From assembly GCA_965233625.1 (NCBI GenBank), contig OZ247499.1, forward strand, positions 7,254,001 through 7,318,000: DNA of 64,000 nt, in the 5' to 3' direction. The stretch's first letter is position 1. The number at the start of each line of letters is the position of its first letter. Position numbers and translations under genes: made by a program. The stretch comes from G965233625 sp965233625 (lineage in GTDB: Bacteria; Planctomycetota; Planctomycetia; Pirellulales; Pirellulaceae). This document shows positions 8,110 through 16,678 of the stretch, piece after piece. The notes below the pieces were generated by a model, which made no database searches, had not been told where the DNA came from, and worked only from the letters and a program-made list of their open reading frames with translations.

Positions 8110-10176
8110 CTAGCCAAGCAGGTTCTGGGCGGCGGCTTCCGCCATGGTGCTGACACCATCCCAGAACAGAAACAGCACGATCATCGCCAACGCCATCGCG
8201 CCGACGAATACACCTTGCAGCGATGCACTCGCAAAAGCAACCGGGCGGCGGCCTTCGGGTTCTGGCGACATGGTCATCGTCCGTACGACACGCAGGTAGT
8301 AGAACAGGCTGATCGCCGTGTTCAGACCGCCTGCAACCAGCAGCATCATCAGGTAAGTCGCGGGCGAACCAGCGTTGAGCGTGACGCGGTAGCCGTCAGC
8401 CAGGGCGGCGAAGATGGCGAACTTGCCGATAAATCCAGCCAGTGGCGGCAGGCCAACCAGGCTGAACAGCAGCAACGAGAACATCACGACCAGCACGGGG
8501 CAACGCTTGATAAGCCCCGCGTAGTCGGCAATTTCTTCACTGCCCATCTCATTACGCAGGAACGCGATCACGGCGAAGGCGCCAAGGTTCATGAACAGGT
8601 AGATCGCCAGATAAATGCACAGCCCGGAAACGGCGCCGGCGGCGGCTTGATTATCAACGCCCGCCATCGCCAGCAATGCGGGCACGGCCATCATCATGTA
8701 ACCGGCGTGAGCGATGGTCGAGTAGGCCATCAGTCGCTTAATGTTTGTCTGTGCGTACGCAGCCAGATTGCCGAAGGTGCAGGTGACAATGGCGAGCAGC
8801 GCGATCAGCTTGGCGATAAAGTCCCGGACCGGCGCCAGGGCGGACATGGCCGCGGCGGTCGACAGTGGTTTATCTGCGGTTTCTGCAGCTTCTTCATCAT
8901 CGCCCGGTGTGCCGGCAACGCCTTCATCGCCCGGTTCATCTGCGGGTTTTTCTTCGCCAGCGGGTTCTTCCGCAGCGGGTGCATCTGCAGCTGGCGGTTC
9001 TTCGGTCGATGATTCTGGTGCGGGTGGAATTGCGGGCGCGGGGTCGTCAGCTGGGGCTTCTTCTTCCGCCGGTGGCGCCTCAGCATCTGCGGCTGGCTCT
9101 TCGTCCAGTAGGGCTACCGGGAAAGCCTCGGTCGCGGGCACAGCGGCGGCGTCCTCCGGCGCGGGTTCAGCCTCTGCGGGTGATTCTTCAGCTTCCGGGG
9201 CGGTGACGCCCGCCATCGCTAAGGTGCGTTCACCTGGCTGGTAACCAGCAGGCGGCAGAGCGCCGATGCCTAGTGCAACGCGGACCAGCAGCGCCAGGGC
9301 GGCGGCCTTCGAGGCGATACTCAGGAAGGCGCCAACTTCAGCAGCCGCCCCTTCAAACACGTCCGGCGCCCAGAAGTGGAACGGCACGGCGGATAGTTTG
9401 AAAGCCAGACCCACGGCCAGCATCAAGCCGCCAAGCACCAGGGCGATGACTTCGCCCGACGGCATGCCAGCGTCGATCCGGGTGGCCAGTTCCATAGCCA
9501 TGGTTGGCAGGTGTGCGGTGTTCAATACGCCTGCCAGCAGACTGATGCCATACAACATCACGCCCGCGGCACCGGCGCCATAAATTGAATACTTCAGGGC
9601 CGCTTCGCTTGCTGTCTTACGCCCCTTGAGCATGCCTGCCAGTGCATAGGATGGAACCGACGCCATTTCGACGGCCATGAACACCATGATGAGGTGGTTG
9701 GCCGAAGCCATCAGGCACATGCCCAGGGTGGAGCCAAGGACCAGCGTGTAAATATCCGGACCGTCTTCCTGATCAGGGATGCCGGAGAGTTTTGTGAAGA
9801 TGGCGAACAGCATCGCAAAGCCTAGTAGCACCGTGCGGGCGTAGACCGTGAATGAATCGTACACCAGCATGCCGGTGAAGATTTCCATCCGCGACACAGC
9901 CGACGGATCCGAAGGATCAACGCCCTGCACCAGGTGGCTCCACGGCGCCGCGAAGCATAACGCCACGCCTGAGCCGATCAGTGCGAAGAAGAAAGCATCT
10001 GCTTTGCGGCCCCAGTCAAACACGCGCACCAGCAGCATCGCCACGATGGTGACGCACAGGGTTAGCTCCGGCAGGAAGCACATCAGGCTGGAATCGGCCG
10101 ACCACTCAATAAAGCTCGACGAGGCCGAGCCTTTGGTGTTGATGATCAGTTCGCTAACCAGTTCGTGCAAGTTCAT
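8110..10176 (-). CDS. nuoN: NADH-quinone oxidoreductase subunit N with acidic insertion
   Basis: An antiporter-like proton-pumping subunit of complex I, in the cytoplasmic membrane. Conserved features include the helix with E170 (MVFMAVEMASVPSYALAG), the broken helix with K260 (GLAFKLSAVPFHFWAPDVFEG) and the C-terminal GLPPLAGFIGKF. It has 688 residues against about 480-500 in typical NuoN. The excess is one hydrophilic insertion at residues about 312-440 (bases about 8857-9243), made mostly of Pro, Ala, Glu and Asp, in a loop between membrane helices. The membrane core on both sides is intact, so the subunit is probably functional. It is the last nuo gene, 75 bases after nuoM. Confidence 0.96.
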   Translation of the reverse strand: MNLHELVSELIINTKGSASSSFIEWSADSSLMCFLPELTLCVTIVAMLLVRVFDWGRKADAFFFALIGSGVALCFAAPWSHLVQGVDPSDPSAVSRMEIFTGMLVYDSFTVYARTVLLGFAMLFAIFTKLSGIPDQEDGPDIYTLVLGSTLGMCLMASANHLIMVFMAVEMASVPSYALAGMLKGRKTASEAALKYSIYGAGAAGVMLYGISLLAGVLNTAHLPTMAMELATRIDAGMPSGEVIALVLGGLMLAVGLAFKLSAVPFHFWAPDVFEGAAAEVGAFLSIASKAAALALLVRVALGIGALPPAGYQPGERTLAMAGVTAPEAEESPAEAEPAPEDAAAVPATEAFPVALLDEEPAADAEAPPAEEEAPADDPAPAIPPAPESSTEEPPAADAPAAEEPAGEEKPADEPGDEGVAGTPGDDEEAAETADKPLSTAAAMSALAPVRDFIAKLIALLAIVTCTFGNLAAYAQTNIKRLMAYSTIAHAGYMMMAVPALLAMAGVDNQAAAGAVSGLCIYLAIYLFMNLGAFAVIAFLRNEMGSEEIADYAGLIKRCPVLVVMFSLLLFSLVGLPPLAGFIGKFAIFAALADGYRVTLNAGSPATYLMMLLVAGGLNTAISLFYYLRVVRTMTMSPEPEGRRPVAFASASLQGVFVGAMALAMIVLFLFWDGVSTMAEAAAQNLLG

Positions 10177-10251
10177 GGGTGGCTGCTAGTTGGAAAATGT
10201 TGATTTGGCTGACAGGCGTAATCGTCGCCCAGGCGATGGAGCTCGCCGCGG

Positions 10252-12336
10252 TTATTTGGCGGCTGCTTTGAACACTTCGGCATCGTCAGCATCGTCGACC
10301 TTGCGGGCGGTTTCTTCACCGCCTTCTTTCTCTTGGCTCTCTTCGTATTCAATGGGGGCTGCCACGCGGCGTGTCCAGCCGGCCAGATCTTCGACCTGCC
10401 GGTCCACGGTGGCGTCCATGTAACGCAGCACGGTCTGATGCGGCATCACGCCCATAATGATCGCCAGCACAAACAGTGGAACGGCGATAGCAAGTTCGCG
10501 GAAATTGATGGGCTTCAACTCGTCCGCATGCGGGCCTTTATATTCGCTGCCCAGGTAAACTCGCTGCAACGCCCACAGGATGTAACCCGCGGTCAGGATG
10601 ACCACAAAGGCCGACAGTATCGCCAGGATGTAGCTGTACTTCCAGACGGAAAGCACGACCAGCACTTCGCCGATGAACCCGCACAATCCGGGTAGGCCCA
10701 GACCGGCGAAGAAGATGCCGATCGCCAGTGCGGAGTAGACCGGCATTTTCCCGAACAGCCCACCGAATTCATTCAGGTTACGGTGATGTACGCGGTCGTA
10801 GATCACGCCCACCATGAAAAACATACCGGCGGAGCTAATGCCGTGGCCGATCATCTGGAACATAGCGCCTTTGACGCCCATGTTCCAGTAGTAAGGATTG
10901 AAGTTATTGCCCGCCAGTGCGGACCAGACGCCCAGTCCCAGCACCACGTAGCCCATGTGGCTGACGGAGCTGTATGCAACCATCCGCTTGAAGTCAGTCT
11001 GGGCAAGTGCCGCGAAGGCGCCATAGATCATACTAACCACACCGATCAGACAGACCACAAACGCCAGGTCGTAGGCGCCGAACGGACAGATCGGATAGCA
11101 GATTCGCACAATACCGTAACCGCCCATCTTCAGCAGAACGCCCGCCAGGATCATGGAGATAGGCGTTGGCGCCTCGACGTGTGCATCGGGCAACCAGGTG
11201 TGCACTGGCACGGCGGGCACCTTAATGGCGAAGCCGATGAACAGCAGCACAAAGGCCCACCACTGCAGATCGCGACTGAAGCAACTGGTGTGCTGGCCGA
11301 TAGCGGCGAGAGCGAGCAGGTTGAACGTGTGAATCGGTTCGTCAGCAGCAACAGGTGCGTCGCCTTCGCCTTCGACTTCCGCCTTCACAACGCTGGAGAG
11401 TTCCTTGTGACTGTTGATTGCTTCGGCGATCGTCTTTTCCGTGTTGCCTTTGCCGAGGGTGATGGTGGCGATGCCTGATTTGTCGTTGTAGTCAACGGCG
11501 GTCTCGCTGCCGCTTTCAAAGAACAACCGCAACTTCCCGGCGCCGGGCCCTGCCGACGAAAGCTTCAGACCTGAGTCCGGGCGGCTTTCCTCGAAGCTGC
11601 TGAGCATGTTTTCGCGTTTCAGCCGCGAGGTAATACTGTTCTTATCGGATGGGTCGCCGTCAACTTTCAGGTTGTCCCAGACAACGGCGGCTTCTTTATC
11701 ACCGTAAAGGTCTGATGCTTTGGCCACTGCCCGCAGGTCGCTGTTGAAGTACAGCATGAGGATGGCGATCAGCATCAGCACGCTACCGGCCAATGTGTAC
11801 AGGAAGAACTTGATGGCTGCGTATTCGCGGCGCGGCCCGCCCCAGACGCCGATCAGGAAGTACATTGGCAGCAGCATGACTTCCCAGAACACGTAGAACA
11901 GGAAGAAGTCGAGCGCCAGGAACACGCCGATCATGCCTGTTTCGAGCAGCAGGAACAGAATGCAGTAGGCCTTCACATGTTTTTTGATCGACCAGCTGGC
12001 GCCCATCGCCAGCACGCTGACCAGTGCTGTTAGCACGACCAGTGGCAGGCTGATGCCATCGATACCCATGAAGTAGTTAATGTCGAAGGACGGTATCCAC
12101 GCGACATTAAAGGTGGATTGCATCTCCGCCTGGGCGGTGTTGAACCGGATGGGGCTGAGGCCGGTGCCCGTCGGGTCCAGCAACAGACCAACGGTTAGGA
12201 TCAGCGTGATCACCGTGGCCGTCAGCGTGATGTAGCGGATGATTTCTTCCTGCTTACCTGGCACAAAGACCAGCAGCGCCGCGACGGCGGCGGGCAGAAA
12301 GATAATTAAGCTAAGCAGCGCGAGAGAATCTTCCAT
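10252..12336 (-). CDS. nuoM: NADH-quinone oxidoreductase subunit M with inserted soluble domain
   Basis: An antiporter-like proton-pumping subunit of complex I. The conserved glutamate lies in FYVFWEVMLLPMYFLIG (E152) and the conserved lysine in GFAIKVPAVPVHTWLPDAH (K372). The length is 694 residues against about 500. Residues about 200-335 (bases about 11332-11739), between membrane helices, are an extra soluble stretch with alternating beta-like and helical segments (KLRLFFESGSETAVDY, ATITLGKGNTEKTIAEAIN). The tail after the last helix is also hydrophilic and acidic. Gene order and spacing (90 bases after nuoL, 75 before nuoN) put it in the nuo operon. Confidence 0.96.
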   Translation of the reverse strand: MEDSLALLSLIIFLPAAVAALLVFVPGKQEEIIRYITLTATVITLILTVGLLLDPTGTGLSPIRFNTAQAEMQSTFNVAWIPSFDINYFMGIDGISLPLVVLTALVSVLAMGASWSIKKHVKAYCILFLLLETGMIGVFLALDFFLFYVFWEVMLLPMYFLIGVWGGPRREYAAIKFFLYTLAGSVLMLIAILMLYFNSDLRAVAKASDLYGDKEAAVVWDNLKVDGDPSDKNSITSRLKRENMLSSFEESRPDSGLKLSSAGPGAGKLRLFFESGSETAVDYNDKSGIATITLGKGNTEKTIAEAINSHKELSSVVKAEVEGEGDAPVAADEPIHTFNLLALAAIGQHTSCFSRDLQWWAFVLLFIGFAIKVPAVPVHTWLPDAHVEAPTPISMILAGVLLKMGGYGIVRICYPICPFGAYDLAFVVCLIGVVSMIYGAFAALAQTDFKRMVAYSSVSHMGYVVLGLGVWSALAGNNFNPYYWNMGVKGAMFQMIGHGISSAGMFFMVGVIYDRVHHRNLNEFGGLFGKMPVYSALAIGIFFAGLGLPGLCGFIGEVLVVLSVWKYSYILAILSAFVVILTAGYILWALQRVYLGSEYKGPHADELKPINFRELAIAVPLFVLAIIMGVMPHQTVLRYMDATVDRQVEDLAGWTRRVAAPIEYEESQEKEGGEETARKVDDADDAEVFKAAAK

Positions 12337-12426
12337 TGGTCCGGTTTCTATATGCTTTGCCTGAAGGACTTTGTTATCTGATGAATAATCTTCGCGGATC
12401 TACAACGCTGTGAGTTGCCGGGGCGT

Positions 12427-15276
12427 TTAGCCTGCAACAACGGGGTTCCAGATGAAGAGCGTCAGGATGGTGATGGCGATGGCGCCGATGACAATAAACA
12501 GCACGTACTGACGCAGGTTACCGGTCTGCACATTCCGCAGCCAGCTTCCGCCGGCGTAGAACCAGCCCGCCACACCGTTGACGATACCGTCGACCACCAG
12601 CTTGTCGGCAAACCAGGCCCAGAACACGGCGACGCGTTTGGCGCCATTGGCGATAAAGTGCAGCAGCCCGTCGATATAGGTGCGGTCAAACATGGCGAAC
12701 AGCCGCGACTTCATCAGCGTGGGCTTGATGAATATCAGCTCGTACAGTTCGTCGAAGTACCATTTGTTAAGCAGCCATTTGTGCAGGAAGCTGAACTGTT
12801 TCTTCACTTCCGCCGGGTCGATGTAGCCGAGCCAATAGAACGCAGCCGCCAGGCCGACACCGGCGATGCCGACCATGAACGCCAGGATGGTGACGGGCGC
12901 CTTGATGGCCCAGGCGTGGCTGTCGTGCTCGTTGCCGATGGTCACGTTCCACAGCGGGCCGCTCATGCTTTCGACCGTGCCTAGCGGACGTGCCTGTTCG
13001 AGCATGTTTTCCAGGGAGATTTCGTACAGCCCGCCGCCAGGAGCTTCAGGGCTGAAGATTTCAAACGGGGTCCACGCGACCGTCACGGCGAAGAACGCAG
13101 TGATCATTAGCGGAACCGTCATGTTGTAAGGCGATTCGTGGGCGTGATCGTATTTGGATTGGTTGCGAGGCTGGCCCATGAAGGTCATGAACCACATGCG
13201 GAACATGTAGAACGCCGTAATGGCGGCGCCGCCGGCAGCAATCGCAAAGAACAGGGCCGCGTAGGGCGAACCGTTAACCTGCATGTGCAGATAAGCCTGT
13301 TCCAGAATAAAGTCTTTTGAGTAGTAACCACTCAGACCGACCACAAACGGAATGCTGGCGCCGATAATCGCCAGACAGCCGATCAGCATCGTGATTGCGG
13401 TGATGGGCATCTTTTTCAGCAGACCGCCCATATCCGTCATTTCATTGCTGTGGACGGCGTGAATCACCGAGCCAGAACCCATGAACAACAGGCTCTTGAA
13501 GAACGCGTGCGTAATCAGATGCATCAGGCCCGCCACCCAGCCGCCGACGCCAATCGCCAGCATCATGTAGCCAAGCTGGCTGACCGTTGAGTATGCAAGG
13601 ACGCGTTTGATGTCGGTTGCAGTGATCGCAATCGTAGCGGCCATGAACAGTGTGATGGCGCCGACCGAGGCAATGACCGTAAGCGTTTCGGGCGTGAAGA
13701 CGGGATAGAAGCGGCCGACCAGATAGACACCCGCCGCGACCATCGTCGCAGAGTGAACCAGCGCGGAAACCGGCGTGGGGCCTTCCATCGCATCAGGCAG
13801 CCAGACATGAAGCGGGAACTGAGCGCTTTTACCAACGCAGCCGCAGAAGATGCCAAGACCCGCAATGATCAACAGCCAGTAACCGTAATAGGCGCCGTCG
13901 TGGCTTTCGGCCTCTGCGAGTTTTGCCTTTAGGGCGGCGGCTTCTTCTTCGGCGTGTTCGCCGTCTTTGTCGAGTGTGGCTAATTCGTGTTTCAGTTCAT
14001 CGGCATACTTCGTTGGATCACGCCACATGGGGACTTTGGCGGCGATTGCTTCTTCGATCTCTTCGTTGGTTTTGCCTTCATGAACGCCCTTGAGCACGAT
14101 CTCCTGAACGTGGCTGTAGGCGCCCATGCGGACGAAGCCTGCCGGTGTGAAGGGGGTGCTTTTGACGTTGCCTTCGGCGTCTTCGTAGGTGCCAATCAGC
14201 TGATGGTGATTCTCGGGTGTGCGGACCTGCGAAAAGATGCCTGCTACCTGCGTCTTCTCGCCGTCGGCGCCGGTCATCTCAATATCGCCGAATGAGAATG
14301 TGCCCAGTGCGGACCAGACGGCCAGCAGCCCGATAATCATGCCGAAGTCGCCGACACGGTTGACGATGAATGCTTTATTGGCCGCCGTCGAAGCGCTGTG
14401 CCGTTCAACGTAAAAACCGATCAGGAAGTACGAACAGATACCAACCAGTTCCCAGAAGACAAACACCATCGCGATGTTGCCCGCCAGCACCAGGCCCAGC
14501 ATGCTGAAGCAGAACAGAGACAACGCCTGGAAGAAGCGATGGAACCGGCCGGGGCGGTGCAGGTGCGTGCCATCCGCATTGGTGACTTCGTGGTCGGTTA
14601 CGTCGTGCAGCTCTTCGTGCATGTAGCCCATGGCGTACAAGTGAATGCATGATGCAATCAGCGTAACCATGCAGAACATGACGATGGTCAGCGTGTCGAT
14701 GTAATAGCTGATATCCATCTGCATGTTGCCAAACACGCCCAGCACATAATAGACGCCGGTCAGGTGCGGCTTGGATGTGGCGTGATGCTCATCATCCCCG
14801 TGGTCTTTACCGCCGTGGTCTTTTTTCTCGCCGCCTTCTTCGCCGGCGTGGCCAGCTTCGCCCTCTTTACCTTCGTCTTCGGCTTCGCCGTCTTTCGACG
14901 CGGCGGGTTTATCGTCGTGCTTGGTTTCGTCTGCGGGGTGTTCTTTTTCGGGGTGGTCTTCGCCTGCGTGCTTTTTGTCGGCTGGCTTGCCGTCGTGATC
15001 TTTATCGTGCTTGCCCTCTTCACCGTCGTGATGCTCACCGGGGTGTTCGCCGGCCTCGTGATGGCCGTGGTCGTGGTGTTGTGCAACGGGATAGTGGTCA
15101 GAGAGCCACAAGGCCAGCGACAGGTACGACATCGCGGCAGCGAACAGGATAGCCACCATCGAGATGACCGCCGCAGCGAACTGCAGGTACTTGCCTGCAA
15201 CCAGGTTGATAAAGAAGGCTGTTAGCGGAGCGAGAACCGCGAGCGCCAGCAGTACAGGTATCAGTGCGGTATCCAT
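12427..15276 (-). CDS. nuoL: NADH-quinone oxidoreductase subunit L with His-rich insertion
   Basis: The distal proton-pumping subunit of complex I, with the long lateral helix. Core motifs are present: VFVFWELVGICSYFLIG (conserved Glu), GCVGKSAQFPLHVWLPDAM (conserved Lys 483) and ALVHSATMVAAGVYLV. It has 949 residues instead of about 620-670. Two hydrophilic insertions explain this. Residues about 61-172 (bases 14761-15096) contain about 20 histidines among Asp, Glu and Lys. Residues about 331-462 (bases about 13890-14286) are mixed helical and charged. The His-rich stretch resembles the metal-binding loops of zinc or nickel transporters and chaperones. Start and gene order are unambiguous. 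Confidence 0.96.
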   Translation of the reverse strand: MDTALIPVLLALAVLAPLTAFFINLVAGKYLQFAAAVISMVAILFAAAMSYLSLALWLSDHYPVAQHHDHGHHEAGEHPGEHHDGEEGKHDKDHDGKPADKKHAGEDHPEKEHPADETKHDDKPAASKDGEAEDEGKEGEAGHAGEEGGEKKDHGGKDHGDDEHHATSKPHLTGVYYVLGVFGNMQMDISYYIDTLTIVMFCMVTLIASCIHLYAMGYMHEELHDVTDHEVTNADGTHLHRPGRFHRFFQALSLFCFSMLGLVLAGNIAMVFVFWELVGICSYFLIGFYVERHSASTAANKAFIVNRVGDFGMIIGLLAVWSALGTFSFGDIEMTGADGEKTQVAGIFSQVRTPENHHQLIGTYEDAEGNVKSTPFTPAGFVRMGAYSHVQEIVLKGVHEGKTNEEIEEAIAAKVPMWRDPTKYADELKHELATLDKDGEHAEEEAAALKAKLAEAESHDGAYYGYWLLIIAGLGIFCGCVGKSAQFPLHVWLPDAMEGPTPVSALVHSATMVAAGVYLVGRFYPVFTPETLTVIASVGAITLFMAATIAITATDIKRVLAYSTVSQLGYMMLAIGVGGWVAGLMHLITHAFFKSLLFMGSGSVIHAVHSNEMTDMGGLLKKMPITAITMLIGCLAIIGASIPFVVGLSGYYSKDFILEQAYLHMQVNGSPYAALFFAIAAGGAAITAFYMFRMWFMTFMGQPRNQSKYDHAHESPYNMTVPLMITAFFAVTVAWTPFEIFSPEAPGGGLYEISLENMLEQARPLGTVESMSGPLWNVTIGNEHDSHAWAIKAPVTILAFMVGIAGVGLAAAFYWLGYIDPAEVKKQFSFLHKWLLNKWYFDELYELIFIKPTLMKSRLFAMFDRTYIDGLLHFIANGAKRVAVFWAWFADKLVVDGIVNGVAGWFYAGGSWLRNVQTGNLRQYVLFIVIGAIAITILTLFIWNPVVAG

Positions 15277-15326
15277 TGAGTTCCGGTCGCCGGTTAGAGT
15301 TGCCGGTCACAAGTGTAAAGCTGCGA

Positions 15327-15659
15327 TCAGCCCTTGAGGTCGTCGGCGCTGTCCACGTCGATCGTCGCATGGTTGTTGTAAAAATTCAGGGCAATCGCAA
15401 GTGCGACGGCCGCCTCGGCAGCAGCCAGCACAATCACGAACAACGCCATCAACGAGCCGTCCAGCCCCAGCGTGTCTTCGCGTAGGTATTTGCTGCCGAA
15501 CGCCACCAGGTTCACATTCGCGCCGTTGAGCACCAGTTCAATGCCCATCAGCACACCCAGCGCGTTCCGCTTGGTCGCCATGCAAACGGCGCCAAGTACA
15601 AACAGCACCGCGCCGACGGCGAGATAGTGCGAAACCGTTATTTGTGCAATTAGTTCCAT
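15327..15659 (-). CDS. nuoK: NADH-quinone oxidoreductase subunit K
   Basis: A 110-residue, three-helix membrane subunit of complex I. MELIAQITVSHYLAVGAVLF starts helix 1; the quinone-coupling glutamates lie in GVLMGIELVLNGANVN and VLAAAEAAVALAIAL. The start at 15659 is chosen because it gives the family length and lies 5 bases after the nuoJ stop; the frame stays open upstream but that part encodes nothing NuoK-like. The length matches the family (about 100), unlike its enlarged neighbours. Confidence 0.96.
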   Translation of the reverse strand: MELIAQITVSHYLAVGAVLFVLGAVCMATKRNALGVLMGIELVLNGANVNLVAFGSKYLREDTLGLDGSLMALFVIVLAAAEAAVALAIALNFYNNHATIDVDSADDLKG

Positions 15660-15664
15660 CAGAC

Positions 15665-16678
15665 CTAATCCATCTGCGAGCAGACGTTGTTTTCGCCGCT
15701 GCAAATCAGGTAATACATCAAAGCCAGCGGAGCCGCGGCAGCTACAAATACAATCACGGCCCAGATGATCGAAAGTCCGCTTGCCCACAACACCAGCGGC
15801 AACGCAATGGTTGTCAGGCCCAAGGCGAACAACGCCCATTTCTGCCAGCCCAGCACAGCAGCCAGCAAGGCGGCGTTGACCACCAGCAGGACGCCGGCCG
15901 CCATCAATCCCGTTTCGCTCACGACGCTGCCCGCTTTTACGATCTCATCAAGTATCTGGGGGGCGAACAGGAAGCAAGCCACGCCCGTCGCCAGATTCGC
16001 GAGCAGACCGGCGCCTACAACGAGCATGACAAACAGCGGGAACTTGCGGTCACGCGGCGCTGCGGGCCGCACAGCAAGTCCGCCTGGTGCGACCTTCTTG
16101 GTCCGGGCCATGTAGCCGGCGCCAATGAGTACGACCAGCAGATGGACCGATACAATTTCGAAAGGCAGCAGATAGCCGGACATTCCTTCCGCGAGGTTTT
16201 CGTCTTCTTCGTCGAGCTTATCCACGCGGACGCCGACGACTGCCAGACCGATCGGGGCTGACTGTTTGGAGTCTGCGATTTCCAGCGAAGACACATCTTC
16301 ACGCGGCGTCTTCCAGCTTGGAACCTGAAACGCAGCATAGATCAGCATCGTCAGCAGCAGACCGCCGAAGATGGCTGCCAGTATCCATTCGCCGCCGCGC
16401 GTTTTCATGGAGATGAATGATGCATTGGCGGTTAACATCACACCGAAAATCAGTAGCACCAGCGTACCGCCGACATAAATCATCAACTGCATGGCGCCGA
16501 CGAATTCAGCCCCGGCCAGGAAGAACAGCCCGGCGGTGGCGCCGAGTGAGATGATGAGATAGAAGGCCATCCGCACAATGTTGGTCGAAAACACAACACC
16601 TGCAGCAAACAGGCAGGCAATCGCCGCAAACATGACGAAGAAAAATTGGTACCAGTCGAACGCTGCCAGCAGCATCAC
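15665..16678 (-). CDS. nuoJ: NADH-quinone oxidoreductase subunit J, extended
   Basis: A membrane subunit of complex I next to the quinone-reducing site. The first 200 residues carry the family features, including the pi-bulge helix region GAMQLMIYVGGTLVLLIFGVML cut here in two parts by the conserved MIYVGG. It has 337 residues, about twice the E. coli subunit. After a short soluble segment (RPAAPRDRKFP) four further hydrophobic helices follow at about 225-320, which is not part of the standard subunit. Its ATG overlaps the nuoH stop by 4 bases. No nuoI lies between nuoH and nuoJ, where it is found in many bacteria. Confidence 0.94.
   Translation of the reverse strand: MMLLAAFDWYQFFFVMFAAIACLFAAGVVFSTNIVRMAFYLIISLGATAGLFFLAGAEFVGAMQLMIYVGGTLVLLIFGVMLTANASFISMKTRGGEWILAAIFGGLLLTMLIYAAFQVPSWKTPREDVSSLEIADSKQSAPIGLAVVGVRVDKLDEEDENLAEGMSGYLLPFEIVSVHLLVVLIGAGYMARTKKVAPGGLAVRPAAPRDRKFPLFVMLVVGAGLLANLATGVACFLFAPQILDEIVKAGSVVSETGLMAAGVLLVVNAALLAAVLGWQKWALFALGLTTIALPLVLWASGLSIIWAVIVFVAAAAPLALMYYLICSGENNVCSQMD

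Noticed and set aside
8741..9244. A Ser/Ala/Gly-rich plus-strand frame like a repeat surface protein
   Set aside because: Mirror image of the low-complexity NuoN insertion.
14764..15225. A very hydrophobic plus-strand frame resembling a membrane protein
   Set aside because: It is the reverse complement of the His/Asp/Glu-rich NuoL insertion (GAC/GTC, CAC/GTG), so hydrophobicity is a mirror effect.
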